64,000 nt of DNA. It comes from CBDCGJ01 sp965238305 (GTDB lineage Bacteria > Pseudomonadota > Alphaproteobacteria > GCA-2731375). Below are positions 35,203-46,527 of this stretch, in pieces (within the stretch, counting starts at the first letter, position 1; every line of letters begins with the position of its first letter). Under the pieces are notes generated by a model that had not been told where the DNA came from, ran no database searches, and worked only from the letters and a program-made list of their open reading frames with translations. The stretch covers positions 930,001 to 994,000 of the forward strand of contig CBDEHK010000001.1 of NCBI GenBank assembly GCA_965238305.1, in the 5' to 3' direction. Made by a program: the position numbers and the translations under genes.

Positions 35203-36723
35203 ATGGCGGCTCAGGTTTCCACGGTTGCCTTTCAAGGCATCGAAGCGCTCGGCGTTGAAGTTCAGGTGCAGATGGGCTCTGGCCTGCCGGCCTTCACCAT
35301 TGTTGGCTTGCCCGACAAAGCGGTGGCGGAAAGTCGGGACCGGGTGCGGGCGGCCCTGAACGCCATCGGCCTGGCGCTGCCGCCCAAACGCATAATTGTC
35401 AATCTTGCACCGGCGGATATGCCGAAAGAAGGCAGTCATTTCGACCTGGCGATCGCAGTTGGCCTGCTCTCGGCCATGGGGGTGTTGCCGGCAGACCAAA
35501 TGGCTGAATTCATGGTTCTTGGTGAGTTGTCTTTGGATGGTTCGATCACCGCGGTTTCTGGCGTGTTGCCCGCCGCGATGGCGGCGAACGCGGCCGATCT
35601 GGGGCTCATTTGTCCGGCCGCACAGGGCGGTGAAGCAAGCTGGGCAGGTGAATTGCAAGTATTGGCACCGGCGCATCTGTTGTCGCTGGTCAATCATTTC
35701 AAAGGCGCCCAAGTCCTCACCCCGCCAAGCCCGGAAATTGCCGACGATATCGTATCGGTTCCCGATCTCAAGGATATCAAAGGTCAGGAAAGCGCCAAGC
35801 GCGCCTTGGAAGTCGCCGCCGCCGGTGGTCATAATCTACTGATGATCGGCCCGCCGGGGGCGGGTAAGTCGATGTTGGCTGAACGCCTGCCGGGAATATT
35901 GCCGCCCCTTACACCGGCGGAAGCGTTGCAAGCCTCTATGGTTGCCAGTATTGCCGGGCAGTTGCCGAACGGTCGCGTTAGCACCAGACGCCCTTACCGA
36001 AACCCGCATCACTCAGCCTCGCCGGCGTCGATGATCGGTGGCGGCAGCAAAGCCAAACCAGGCGAAGTGTCGTTGGCCCATTGCGGCGTTTTGTTTTTAG
36101 ATGAATTGCCGGAATTTCCCCGTGCGGTGCTGGAAAGTCTACGACAACCGGTCGAAAGCGGTAAAGCTGTCGTGGCCAGGGCCAATGCGCATGTCACCTA
36201 TCCTGCCGAATTTCAGCTGCTGGCGGCGATGAACCCCTGTCGCTGCGGATATCTTGGCGATCCCGAGCTTGCCTGTGCCCGGGCACCGCGTTGCGCCAGC
36301 GATTATCAAGCGAAAATATCTGGCCCCCTGTTCGATCGGATCGATTTGCACGTCGAAGTGCCGTCGGTTAACGCTTTAGATCTTACCTTGCCGCCGCCAT
36401 CGGAAGGCTCAGCAGAGGTGGCGGCGCGGGTGCAGGCGGCACGACAAATTCAGACCAACAGATATCGCGACCGGGTTGCTGGCGATACCGGCTTGATCAA
36501 CGCTAGGATTGATGGCGAACTATTGGATGAGGTCGCGATGCCCGACGCTGCCGGACAGGCATTGTTGTTGGAAGCGTCCGGTCGAATGAGATTATCGGCG
36601 CGCGGCTATCATCGGGTGCTTCGGGTGGCGCGAACCCTGGCCGACCTGGATAAGGTGGATGGGGTCAATCGCCGCCATATCGCCGAAGCATTGAGCTATC
36701 GCCGCATTCGCCCGCGTGTCTGA
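35203..36723 (+). CDS. comM: YifB/ComM family Mg-chelatase-like AAA ATPase
   Basis: 506 residues. An N-terminal ribosomal-S5/Lon-like domain (MAAQVSTVAFQGIEA to DLAIAVGLLSAMG) precedes the AAA core: Walker A GPPGAGKS, RPYRNPHHSAS, Walker B LFLDELPEF, and a Cys-containing MNPCRCGYLGDPELAC. In studied bacteria ComM is a hexameric helicase that promotes branch migration during natural transformation. TTG 35188 is in frame but ATG 35203 fits the family start. Two truncated copies of its 5' end occur upstream (16616 and 33137), so the grpE-comM gap is the island's insertion site. Confidence 0.92.
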   Translation: MAAQVSTVAFQGIEALGVEVQVQMGSGLPAFTIVGLPDKAVAESRDRVRAALNAIGLALPPKRIIVNLAPADMPKEGSHFDLAIAVGLLSAMGVLPADQMAEFMVLGELSLDGSITAVSGVLPAAMAANAADLGLICPAAQGGEASWAGELQVLAPAHLLSLVNHFKGAQVLTPPSPEIADDIVSVPDLKDIKGQESAKRALEVAAAGGHNLLMIGPPGAGKSMLAERLPGILPPLTPAEALQASMVASIAGQLPNGRVSTRRPYRNPHHSASPASMIGGGSKAKPGEVSLAHCGVLFLDELPEFPRAVLESLRQPVESGKAVVARANAHVTYPAEFQLLAAMNPCRCGYLGDPELACARAPRCASDYQAKISGPLFDRIDLHVEVPSVNALDLTLPPPSEGSAEVAARVQAARQIQTNRYRDRVAGDTGLINARIDGELLDEVAMPDAAGQALLLEASGRMRLSARGYHRVLRVARTLADLDKVDGVNRRHIAEALSYRRIRPRV

Positions 36724-36894
36724 GCCCAGCCCCAGCATGCTTCGGGTGCGGGTATTGTCAGACCGGCAATAAACTTCTCAAAATAAGGCAATTGTTAATA
36801 TTCGCCAGCGATAATAGCGCCGGTGACTGGGTGACGTTCGGCGCCGTCGGATTGTCGATTGGGCGCAAATTGCCGGTATGGAGTACTCTACCCT

Positions 36895-39186
36895 TTGAAA
36901 AGCGCAAATAGTCATCGATATCCTGCCCAAACGGCATCGGAACAATCCAAAGAACTGACCTTGCCGATCCGGCGAATGGGCCCGGTGGTCTTCGGCGCGG
37001 CATTGATTGCGGCCGTGATAACATTTCAAGTCCACTTGCCGTTCTGGCTGCCGCCAATCATTGGCAGTTTCGCCGGCGCGCTCGTTTTTTTCGGCTATTT
37101 TATTCGTCGTAGGGCCGAATGGCAGAATGCCGAAAAAGACCGCATAAAAGTCGCCGAAGAATTGAAACAACAAACCGGGATACTGCGGGCCACCAAAGCG
37201 GAGCTGCAGCAAAGCGAACAATACTTGCAGGAATATGTCGAACATCAAGGTGATATTGTCTTGCGCCTAGACGACGCCGGTAAGCTGATTTTCGTGAACG
37301 ACGTTTTCTGCCAAATATTCGGTGTTGAGCGCGACGCGGTGTTGAATTCTCCCTACAGTTTTGAAAGCCGAAGCGCTGTTCGGTTCATGGATTTTGAACA
37401 AAATAATATCCGCCGTCTGGATCAACAGATCATGACAGTAACGGGCTGGCGTTGGTTTGCCTGGCGTGAATTGATCGGCGACGATGATCAGGTGCTGCGG
37501 GTTGGCCGGGATATTAGCGTTCGCAAACAAGCCGAACAAAAACTCAATGAAGCGAAAGAACGCGAAAGCCAAGCCAATCAGGCGAAAACTAGCATGATGG
37601 CAACCTTGGGTCATGAGGTGCAAACCCCGATCAACGGTCTGGTGGGGATGGCCAACCTGCTGCTGAGTACAGACCTTACCTCCGAACAGCGAAATTACAC
37701 CCGGACAATTTATGAATCCGCCGATGCGCTGAACGCCATGGTGCAGGAGGTTTTGGAATATGCGCAGGTTGAATCAGGTGTTCTAAGGTTGCGGACGATT
37801 GAATTCGATATACAGGAGTTGCTGCAAAACGTGGCGGAATTAATGGCGCCGCAAGCGAATGCCAAAGGCATCACTATTCTGGCGGAAATCGATCCGACGT
37901 TGCCGCGGATTTTGCGCGGCGAAGTAAACCGTGTGCGCCAGGTCCTTCTGCACATTGTCGGCAATGCCATAAATTTCACTGGCAAAGGTGGCGTGTTGAT
38001 TGCCGCCAAGGCGACCAAGCCGAAGGTGCACGGTCGCAATGTAAATATTCGTTTTTCTGTGCATGATACCGGCATTGGTATTGCCCGCGAGGCCCAGGCA
38101 AATCTATTTGACGAGTTTACGCAAATCAACAATCCCGCCTCTCCGCACAATGCCGGGACTGGACTTGGTTTGGCGATTTCAAAACGACTGATCAGTTTGC
38201 TGGGCGGCGATATTCGCGTTGATAGCCAACCTGGATACGGCAGTGAGTTCTGGTTTGATCTCGATCTTGAAACTGTCGGGGATGGGTGCCGCCCGGTTGT
38301 GCGCTATGCCCTGGAAAATAGCCGTATTTTGGTGGTCGACAGCAATCCTGTCAGTCTAAAATTCTTGACCGATCTGATCGCCGGAAACGGTGCCAAGGTC
38401 GAAGCTGTTGCAAATGCAAACGCCGCACTGCAGGCGCTTTGGCGGGCGGAAGCTTCAGGCGAACGTTTTAATTGCGCTGTCATCGATCTGAACCTGTCGG
38501 ATCTCGGCGGCGATGCCCTGGTACGGACAATCAAAGAAGATTCGACAATTACCGATCCGTATATGCTGGTTAATCTGGAACCCAGTCAGCGCGGCAAAGT
38601 CGTGCGCCTGCGTGAAGACGGTTTTGACGCTTTTGCCTTGAAACCGACCCGACGCGATCACTTATTGCTGAAATTGACCGAGGCGTTGGGCCGGGCCAGT
38701 GCTTGGGTCGATGACATCAGCGTTAATCCGGCGGCAGATGATGCGTCTTACCGTTCCTATGCCCTGCCGCGGCGAAACGCCCGCGTATTGCTGGCGGAAG
38801 ATAACGAAATCAATCGCATCCTGGCGGAAGCTTTGTTGGAGAAACTGGACGCCCAGGTAACGACGGCGAAAAACGGTTCGGAAGCCGTTGATGCGGTGCA
38901 AAACTCGGTCTTTGACTTGATATTAATGGATGTTCGCATGCCCGAAATGGATGGCCTTGAGGCGACCCGCAATATTCGCAGCCTAAGTGGCGAACGTGGC
39001 CGGGTGCCGATCATTGCGATGACCGGGAATATCGAAAAAACTGACAAGGTTGAATGTTTTGAAGCCGGCATGGACGATCATTTGACGAAACCGATTGATC
39101 TGCACAAGATCGAAATGGTTTTGGATGCCTGGCAGGGCGAAAAATCGACGACGCCAATCCGCCGCGCCATCGGCGCCTCTTTATAA
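36895..39186 (+). CDS. Hybrid sensor histidine kinase with two receiver domains
   Basis: About 763 residues from TTG 36895; TTG 36859 is also possible. Two TM helices (about 33-80), a coiled linker, a PAS domain (about 115-215), then HisKA with the phosphoryl His in ATLGHEVQTPINGLVGMANL, and HATPase with N, G1 and G2 boxes (HIVGNAINFT, HDTGIGIA, GTGLGLAISKRL). The first receiver is partly degenerate: VVDSN lacks the second acidic residue, though VIDLNL keeps Asp. The second is canonical (LLAEDNEIN, LILMDVRMPEMDG, TKP). No dedicated response regulator is adjacent. Confidence 0.88.
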   Translation: MKSANSHRYPAQTASEQSKELTLPIRRMGPVVFGAALIAAVITFQVHLPFWLPPIIGSFAGALVFFGYFIRRRAEWQNAEKDRIKVAEELKQQTGILRATKAELQQSEQYLQEYVEHQGDIVLRLDDAGKLIFVNDVFCQIFGVERDAVLNSPYSFESRSAVRFMDFEQNNIRRLDQQIMTVTGWRWFAWRELIGDDDQVLRVGRDISVRKQAEQKLNEAKERESQANQAKTSMMATLGHEVQTPINGLVGMANLLLSTDLTSEQRNYTRTIYESADALNAMVQEVLEYAQVESGVLRLRTIEFDIQELLQNVAELMAPQANAKGITILAEIDPTLPRILRGEVNRVRQVLLHIVGNAINFTGKGGVLIAAKATKPKVHGRNVNIRFSVHDTGIGIAREAQANLFDEFTQINNPASPHNAGTGLGLAISKRLISLLGGDIRVDSQPGYGSEFWFDLDLETVGDGCRPVVRYALENSRILVVDSNPVSLKFLTDLIAGNGAKVEAVANANAALQALWRAEASGERFNCAVIDLNLSDLGGDALVRTIKEDSTITDPYMLVNLEPSQRGKVVRLREDGFDAFALKPTRRDHLLLKLTEALGRASAWVDDISVNPAADDASYRSYALPRRNARVLLAEDNEINRILAEALLEKLDAQVTTAKNGSEAVDAVQNSVFDLILMDVRMPEMDGLEATRNIRSLSGERGRVPIIAMTGNIEKTDKVECFEAGMDDHLTKPIDLHKIEMVLDAWQGEKSTTPIRRAIGASL

Positions 39187-39268
39187 GTTTAAGAGCTGCC
39201 CGATCTTCTGGTGACAGCGCCGCTGGCACTTGTTAGTGCTATCGCATGTGTGATTCTCAGGCTCAGGC

Positions 39269-40609
39269 ATGGTAAGCGAGCGCGTTCAGTTGTGGCGACA
39301 GGCCCTGGCAGTTTATTGGGACCGCCGTATCCTCGCGATCTTCGCGCTCGGTTTCGCCAGTGGGCTGCCACTGCTGCTGACATTTTCTACCTTATCCGTA
39401 TGGCTGCGAGAGGAAGGCGTTTCGCGTACCGCCATCGGTATATTTGCCTTGGTCGGCATTCCCTACACCCTCAAATTTCTGTGGGCACCGCTGGCCGACC
39501 ATCTGCGTTTGGGTTTGTTTACGAGGGTCATGGGGCGCCGCCGGAGCTGGATTTTGCTCACTCAATTCGGCGTTATTGCAGCGATTTTACTACTTGGGCA
39601 AAGTGACCCGCGAAATGACCCCTGGACCACCGCTATCTTGGCGCTGACCTTGACGTTTTGTTCCGCCAGCCAGGACATCGTCATCGACGCCTTTCGGGTT
39701 GAAATACTAGATAAACCGCAATACGGCGCCGGGGCGGCAATGATCGTCTTTGGCTATCGCATCGGCATGTTCGCCGGCGGTGCCGGGGCGCTGTTCCTGG
39801 CCGAATTTTATGGCTGGTTTGTCGCCTATGCCGGTATGGCGGTGCTGATGTTGGTCGGTGTTGTTGCGGCGTTATTCACCCGCGAGCCTGAGTTGCCGAA
39901 AACAACAGAAGACACCATAATCGCCAGGCGACATTTCGATCGATTTGGCTTGAAATTTCAACGTCTGATCGAAGCTTTGGAAATCGCTGTTTTTCGACCT
40001 TTTGCAGATTTCATGACCCGGCCCGGTTGGTTGTTGGTCCTGGTATTCATTGTGTTCTACAAATTCGGCGACAGCTTGGCTGGCGTGATGGCGAACGTAT
40101 TCTATGTTGATCTTGGTTTCACGAAAGTGGAGATCGCCAGCGTTTCAAAAACCTTCGGTCTCATCATGACCTTAGTTGGGGCCTTCCTGGGCGGCCTGTT
40201 TGTAGCCCGGTATTCGATCATTTAGGCCTTGGTCATTTGCGGTGTGTTGCAGATGTTTTCGAACCTGATGTTTGCGCTACAGGCTATTGTCGGGCCCGAA
40301 ATCTATATGCTGGCGACAACCATCGCGGTGGAGAATATAACCGGCGCCATGGGGACGGCGGCTTTTGTCGCTTATCTATCGGCGCTTTGCAATCGACGTT
40401 ATACGGCGACACAATATGCCCTAGTCTCTTCATTCATGTCGGTGGCCCGGACGACATTATCGGCCAGTGGCGGTTACATGGCCGACACCTTTGACTGGTT
40501 TTGGTTTTTTGTCGCCACCACATTTGCGGCCATTCCGGGGCTTATTCTACTCTACTGGTTGATCCGAAGTGGCAATACAGGCGAGGTGATCGATGAGCCC
40601 GCGCATTGA
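39269..40609 (+). pseudogene. AmpG-like MFS permease interrupted by an in-frame TAG
   Basis: The first frame (318 codons, 39269-40225) has six to eight TM helices and typical AmpG features: FALGFASGLPLLLTFSTLSV, LKFLWAPLADHL, RRRSWI and SASQDIVIDAFR. TAG at 40223-40225 stops it, and the same frame continues without shift to 40609 with the remaining TM helices. AmpG imports anhydro-muropeptides for cell-wall recycling. A single base substitution explains the break; the second half otherwise looks undamaged, so it is recent, a sequencing error, or suppressed. TAG is used as a normal stop by other genes here. Confidence 0.8.
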
Positions 40610-41108
40610 AGCGGTTGCAGCCGACATAACCGGCTTGCAGGTCGATGCCATCGTCAATGCGGCAAATGAAAGCCTGTTGGGCGGTGGCGGCGTCGACGGG
40701 GCCATTCATCGCGCCGCCGGCCCGGAGCTATTGGTCGAATGCCGAAGCCTGGGGGGTTGTCTGACCGGGCAAGCCAAGATCACCAATGGCTATGACTTGC
40801 AGGCAAAATACGTCATTCATACGGTCGGGCCGATCTGGCAGGGCGGTAACCGCGACGAGGCTGAATTATTGGCAGCCTGCTACCGCAATAGTTTAGCATT
40901 AGCCGACGATTATGGCCTGCGCTCTATTGCTTTCCCGGCTATATCCACCGGTGTCTATGGTTATCCGATTAACCAGGCTGCGGAAATTGCGCTGCGGCAA
41001 GTGCGCGCCTATGTCGCGGCCGGTAGCACTGTCGGACGCCTGATCTTCTGCTGTTTCAGCAGTCAGGATTTGGCGGTTTATCAGCGCTATTTGAATGTAG
41101 GCGCATGA
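40593..41108 (+). CDS. Macrodomain (Appr-1''-p / O-acetyl-ADP-ribose deacetylase type) protein
   Basis: 171 residues, a stand-alone macrodomain. The catalytic loop NAANESLLGGGGVDGAIH and the diphosphate loop AISTGVYGYP are intact, and the Asp/His arrangement matches MacroD-type hydrolases that remove ADP-ribose from proteins or deacetylate O-acetyl-ADP-ribose. ATG 40593 lies 17 bases inside the preceding permease frame, so the two were translationally coupled. No ADP-ribosyltransferase or toxin is nearby. Confidence 0.88.
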   Translation: MSPRIEAVAADITGLQVDAIVNAANESLLGGGGVDGAIHRAAGPELLVECRSLGGCLTGQAKITNGYDLQAKYVIHTVGPIWQGGNRDEAELLAACYRNSLALADDYGLRSIAFPAISTGVYGYPINQAAEIALRQVRAYVAAGSTVGRLIFCCFSSQDLAVYQRYLNVGA

Positions 41109-41197
41109 TCGCCTTCCTCTGCTTCGCCAATCGCGGGGAAATAATTTAAACGGCCCCTCGTGGTTTCCAATATCTTTGAACTTAGGGAAAGATAACC

Positions 41198-41359
41198 ATG
41201 ATCAAGAAGCTAACCGCGGCGGCGATAATTGCGCTCTTTACATTAGGGCCGATGTCCGTGGGTCATGCCTTCGCCGGCATGAGCAACAAACAAACGACGG
41301 CGACAAATTCGACGCCGTTGCAAATTCCGAACCCAAAAGACACCGGCAAATCCAGCTAG
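41198..41359 (+). CDS. Small secreted peptide
   Basis: 53 residues: a clear signal peptide (MIKKLTAAAIIALFTLGPMS, then VGHAFA) followed by a short polar Thr/Asn/Pro-rich tail (SNKQTTATNSTPLQIPNPKD). AGGGAAA is suitably placed before ATG 41198. Unknown function. It stands between the macrodomain gene and an MFS gene. Confidence 0.55.
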   Translation: MIKKLTAAAIIALFTLGPMSVGHAFAGMSNKQTTATNSTPLQIPNPKDTGKSS

Positions 41360-41419
41360 TCGCTGGCGCTGAATTCCTCTAACATCCGGCTCTGAATAGA
41401 TAAATTTTTCAGCGGGCTT

Positions 41420-41446
41420 GGCCTTTGTGGTCAGGCCTTTTGGTCT
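41420..41446 (+). terminator. Weak terminator-like hairpin
   Basis: GGCCT and AGGCC (41420-41424, 41433-41437) with an 8-base loop, followed by TTTTGGTCTT. The stem is short, so this is tentative. It lies after the small secreted peptide gene. Confidence 0.35.
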
Positions 41447-41486
41447 TATATGGTTATATATTCAATACCGATGACAGGGGTATAGG

Positions 41487-42725
41487 TTGGGCGAACAGGA
41501 TCTCCACGAGAAAAGGGCATTGCGCTGGTTTCTGACCGGTTACGGGGTCTGGAACTTTGCCAACGGGATGAACCAGGTGCTGTTTCCCTGGCTGATTGTC
41601 GTTTGGCTGAGCGAAAGCGCCAGTAATCTCGGTTTTGCCCAGATGGCGACGGTGGCGCCGACGATCGCGTTGATCATGATTGGCGGTCAATTGGCTGATC
41701 GCTTGGATGTTCGCCGCCTGCTGATCCGCTATGATTTTCTGGCCATGCTACCGGGCCTGGTCCTGGCGGCGTTATTCTATTACGACTTGGTTGGATATTT
41801 TGTTCTAATCACCTATGCCTTGGTGGTTGGCAGTCTTTATGCTTTCAACACACCGGCCCGCGACGCCATGTTATACCGGGTCGCCGGCGACGATTTGCAG
41901 GCGGCGGTGAAGAAAGCCAGCATGGCGCAGTTCGGCCCGCAATTGTTGGGGATCGCGGCGGCTGGCTTGGCCGCGACGATCGGTCCAATTCCGCTTATCA
42001 TCGTGCACGCGTTGGCCAATCTGTTGGCCGCCGGCTGTGACCGTTTCCTGCCCAGCGTGCCGCCGTCACAGGCGGCAAAAGAAATCGGCCAGGAAAATAC
42101 CATCCGGGAATCGATTAAGATCGCCGCCCGGATGCCGGAAATTTGGCCGGTGCTACTATCCATGGTCGGTGTTGGCGTCTGTTATGTCGGAAGTTTCCTG
42201 GTGCTGTTGCCGTTGCAGGTGCGCGATATGTTCCAGGGTAGTTCCGGCGAGATGTCGATCGTCAGTTTCTGTTTCTGGGTTGGCACGATCCTGGCGACAG
42301 TCGTTTTGATGAAATTCGGCCATGTCCGTTATCCCGGCCGGGTATTCATTGCCGCCGGTTTTTCCGGCGTCATCAGTTTAGTCCTAATTGGCCTGCAGAA
42401 CCATTTCTACTTGCTGGCGGCAGTGACCTTAATCTGGGGCATCGGGGCCGGCTTCGCGATGAATATGGGTCGTTTCATCGTGCTGAATTTTGCCCCGGAA
42501 GCTCAACGGGCGCGTTTTATGGCGCTTTATCAGCTCGGCATGGTCGGTGGCGCACCGGCAGGCGCAGCGGTGATCGGTATTCTGGCTGATTACCTCGGCC
42601 CGGCCCATGCGGCTTTTGTGCCGGCCGGGGCGATGTTGGTGCTGGTGACATATGTCGCGCTGCGCAGCCGCCTTCGCAGCCTGCACGCCGATCCATTCGA
42701 AACGCAGCAACAAAGTGCAGATTAG
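41487..42725 (+). CDS. MFS transporter (major facilitator, enterobactin-exporter-like fold)
   Basis: 412 residues, about 12 TM helices in two halves. It begins WFLTGYGVWNFANGMNQVLF, and the conserved loop 2-3 motif reads GGQLADRLDVRRLLIRYD, with Arg residues as in EntS-type exporters. The start is TTG 41487, with AGGGGTATAGG before it. The substrate is unknown. It is separated by only two bases from the phosphoesterase-HAD gene, suggesting an operon. Confidence 0.8.
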   Translation: MGEQDLHEKRALRWFLTGYGVWNFANGMNQVLFPWLIVVWLSESASNLGFAQMATVAPTIALIMIGGQLADRLDVRRLLIRYDFLAMLPGLVLAALFYYDLVGYFVLITYALVVGSLYAFNTPARDAMLYRVAGDDLQAAVKKASMAQFGPQLLGIAAAGLAATIGPIPLIIVHALANLLAAGCDRFLPSVPPSQAAKEIGQENTIRESIKIAARMPEIWPVLLSMVGVGVCYVGSFLVLLPLQVRDMFQGSSGEMSIVSFCFWVGTILATVVLMKFGHVRYPGRVFIAAGFSGVISLVLIGLQNHFYLLAAVTLIWGIGAGFAMNMGRFIVLNFAPEAQRARFMALYQLGMVGGAPAGAAVIGILADYLGPAHAAFVPAGAMLVLVTYVALRSRLRSLHADPFETQQQSAD

Positions 42726-42727
42726 TC

Positions 42728-44353
42728 ATGCCAGATCCGCTTAAACTCGCGCTTGTTACCGATATCCATAACGGTGCGGAATCGCTGACGAAAAAAGGCG
42801 CGATGGCGTTGCCGTTGTTGCGAAAATTTGCCGATTTTGTCGCTGCCGAACAACCTGATTTAGTGCTGGAACTTGGTGATCGAATTTCCGATGTGGATTT
42901 CGAGACGGATCGACAATCGCTACAAGAGGTAGCGGATATATTCCATACCTTGGCGGCGCCGCGGTATCATCTGCTCGGCAATCATGACTTTATCCACCTT
43001 GATAGCGCCGATAATTGCCAGGCTTTGGCGCAAGACCTCAAATCCTGTAGTCGCGATATAAAAGGCTGGCATCTGGTGTTCTGGCAGGCGGATGTCCGGA
43101 TGTCGCGGACGCATGTGCCGACCTTGACCGTACAAGATCTGGCTTGGTTAAAGGCGGACTTGGCGGCGACCAATTTGCCGGCCATTATTTTCACCCACAT
43201 CCCCTTGGATGCGGCGTCGATGATCGGGAATTATTATTTTCAAGCCAACCCACAATTCGCGACCTACAGCAATGCCCTGGCGGCGCAGCAGATTATCTCC
43301 GCAGCCGGCAATGTTGCCATGTGTGTGGCTGGTCATGTGCATTGGAACAATCTGTCACGCATAGACGGCGTCCCTTATGTCACCCTGCAAAGTCTGACCG
43401 AAAGTTTCACCACTCAAGGTCAAGCGGCCGGCGGCTGGGCCCTGATCGAAGCCGACCATCAGCTCAAATGGCGCGGTTATGGCGGCGATCCGATTGAACT
43501 GACGGTGAATTTGGGCGGCGGTAACCAGCGCTGGATGACGCCGTTGCCGGATTTCAGGGAACTGGCGCGGCAGCGGGCGAAACCGCTTGCAGACTTGGCG
43601 GATGTACGGGCGCTCTTGCTGGATCTGGATGGGGTGATTTACCACGGTGACACGGCCGTGCCAGGGGCCATCGAATTCCTTAACGAAGTATTGGCTTCCG
43701 GTCGTCAGGTCATGGCGATCACCAATAATGCGCGCGCCAGTGCGGCAGAATACCAGTTGAAACTTCGCGCTTTGGGTGTCGAAATTACGGCTGACCATAT
43801 CGTCACATCTGGTCAGGCCACGGCGCAATATTTATTGTCCGAAAGTCCCAATCCGAGGGTATTTATCGCCGGCTCGCCGGCCTTACGCCAGGAGATATTG
43901 ACTGTCGGCGCGGTCGAAAGCGATGCGCCTGAGTTTGTCGTTGCCGGCATTGATGTCGCGATGCCGGTCGCAGTGTTGAGCCAGGCCGTACTGCACTTGA
44001 ATAGGGGCGCTCGATTGATCGCCAGCAATGGTGATAAATCGATCCCGACAACAGCTGGGCTGGAACCGGAAGCGGGCGCCATCGTCGCTTTTTTAGAAGC
44101 CGCCAGCGGCCAACAGGCCTATATCGTGGGAAAACCTAACCCGGCGATATTCGAATTGGCGCTTGAACGACTAGACCTCTCTGCAAAGGATGTGGTGATG
44201 GTCGGCGATACCTACGATACCGACATCCTTGGCGCCAATCGGGCTGGCATTCGCGCCATCCATGTCGAAAGCGGCAATCCACCCGACCCGGATAGCGATG
44301 CGGTCCCTGACTTAACCATCGAGGATGTATCGCGTTTAAGTGAATTTTTGTAA
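42728..44353 (+). CDS. Fusion of a calcineurin-like metallophosphoesterase and a NagD-type HAD phosphatase
   Basis: 541 residues. The N-terminal half (about 1-270) carries metallophosphoesterase motifs: VTDIHNG, ELGDRISD, LLGNHDF, FTHIPLD and AGHVHWNN. The C-terminal half (about 290-541) is a HAD hydrolase: LLLDLDGVIYHG (nucleophile Asp), ITNNARAS, GKPNPAIF and VMVGDTYDTDILGANRAG, typical of NagD-like class IIA enzymes with a C2 cap. Both active sites appear complete. Linking a phosphodiesterase to a phosphatase suggests sequential removal of both ester bonds from one substrate. There is no frame break to suggest a fusion artefact. Confidence 0.85.
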   Translation: MPDPLKLALVTDIHNGAESLTKKGAMALPLLRKFADFVAAEQPDLVLELGDRISDVDFETDRQSLQEVADIFHTLAAPRYHLLGNHDFIHLDSADNCQALAQDLKSCSRDIKGWHLVFWQADVRMSRTHVPTLTVQDLAWLKADLAATNLPAIIFTHIPLDAASMIGNYYFQANPQFATYSNALAAQQIISAAGNVAMCVAGHVHWNNLSRIDGVPYVTLQSLTESFTTQGQAAGGWALIEADHQLKWRGYGGDPIELTVNLGGGNQRWMTPLPDFRELARQRAKPLADLADVRALLLDLDGVIYHGDTAVPGAIEFLNEVLASGRQVMAITNNARASAAEYQLKLRALGVEITADHIVTSGQATAQYLLSESPNPRVFIAGSPALRQEILTVGAVESDAPEFVVAGIDVAMPVAVLSQAVLHLNRGARLIASNGDKSIPTTAGLEPEAGAIVAFLEAASGQQAYIVGKPNPAIFELALERLDLSAKDVVMVGDTYDTDILGANRAGIRAIHVESGNPPDPDSDAVPDLTIEDVSRLSEFL

Positions 44354-44520
44354 GCAAGCCAATTCGGCCGTGCGCGCGATCCTGCCATTTTGAACCAACG
44401 CAGAAAAAACTAATCAAATTTTCTTGCCCGCGACGCTGCGCCGCAATTGCGTCGGCTGGGGAAATTGGCAATAATCAGCTCAATCTACAAAATAATAAAT
44501 TGGCGGGAGGCAAGAATACC

Positions 44521-46461
<1,941 letters not shown>

Positions 46462-46527
46462 TTGTATCGAAACCGGAATGATCAGGTTGCTGCGTAAAAA
46501 GCCTTAATTTTTGCACTTTTCGCGGCC

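Noticed and set aside
40223..40225. Programmed recoding of TAG (pyrrolysine or suppression)
   Set aside because: TAG ends several other ordinary genes in the window and no recoding signal is visible; a nonsense mutation or sequencing error is simpler.
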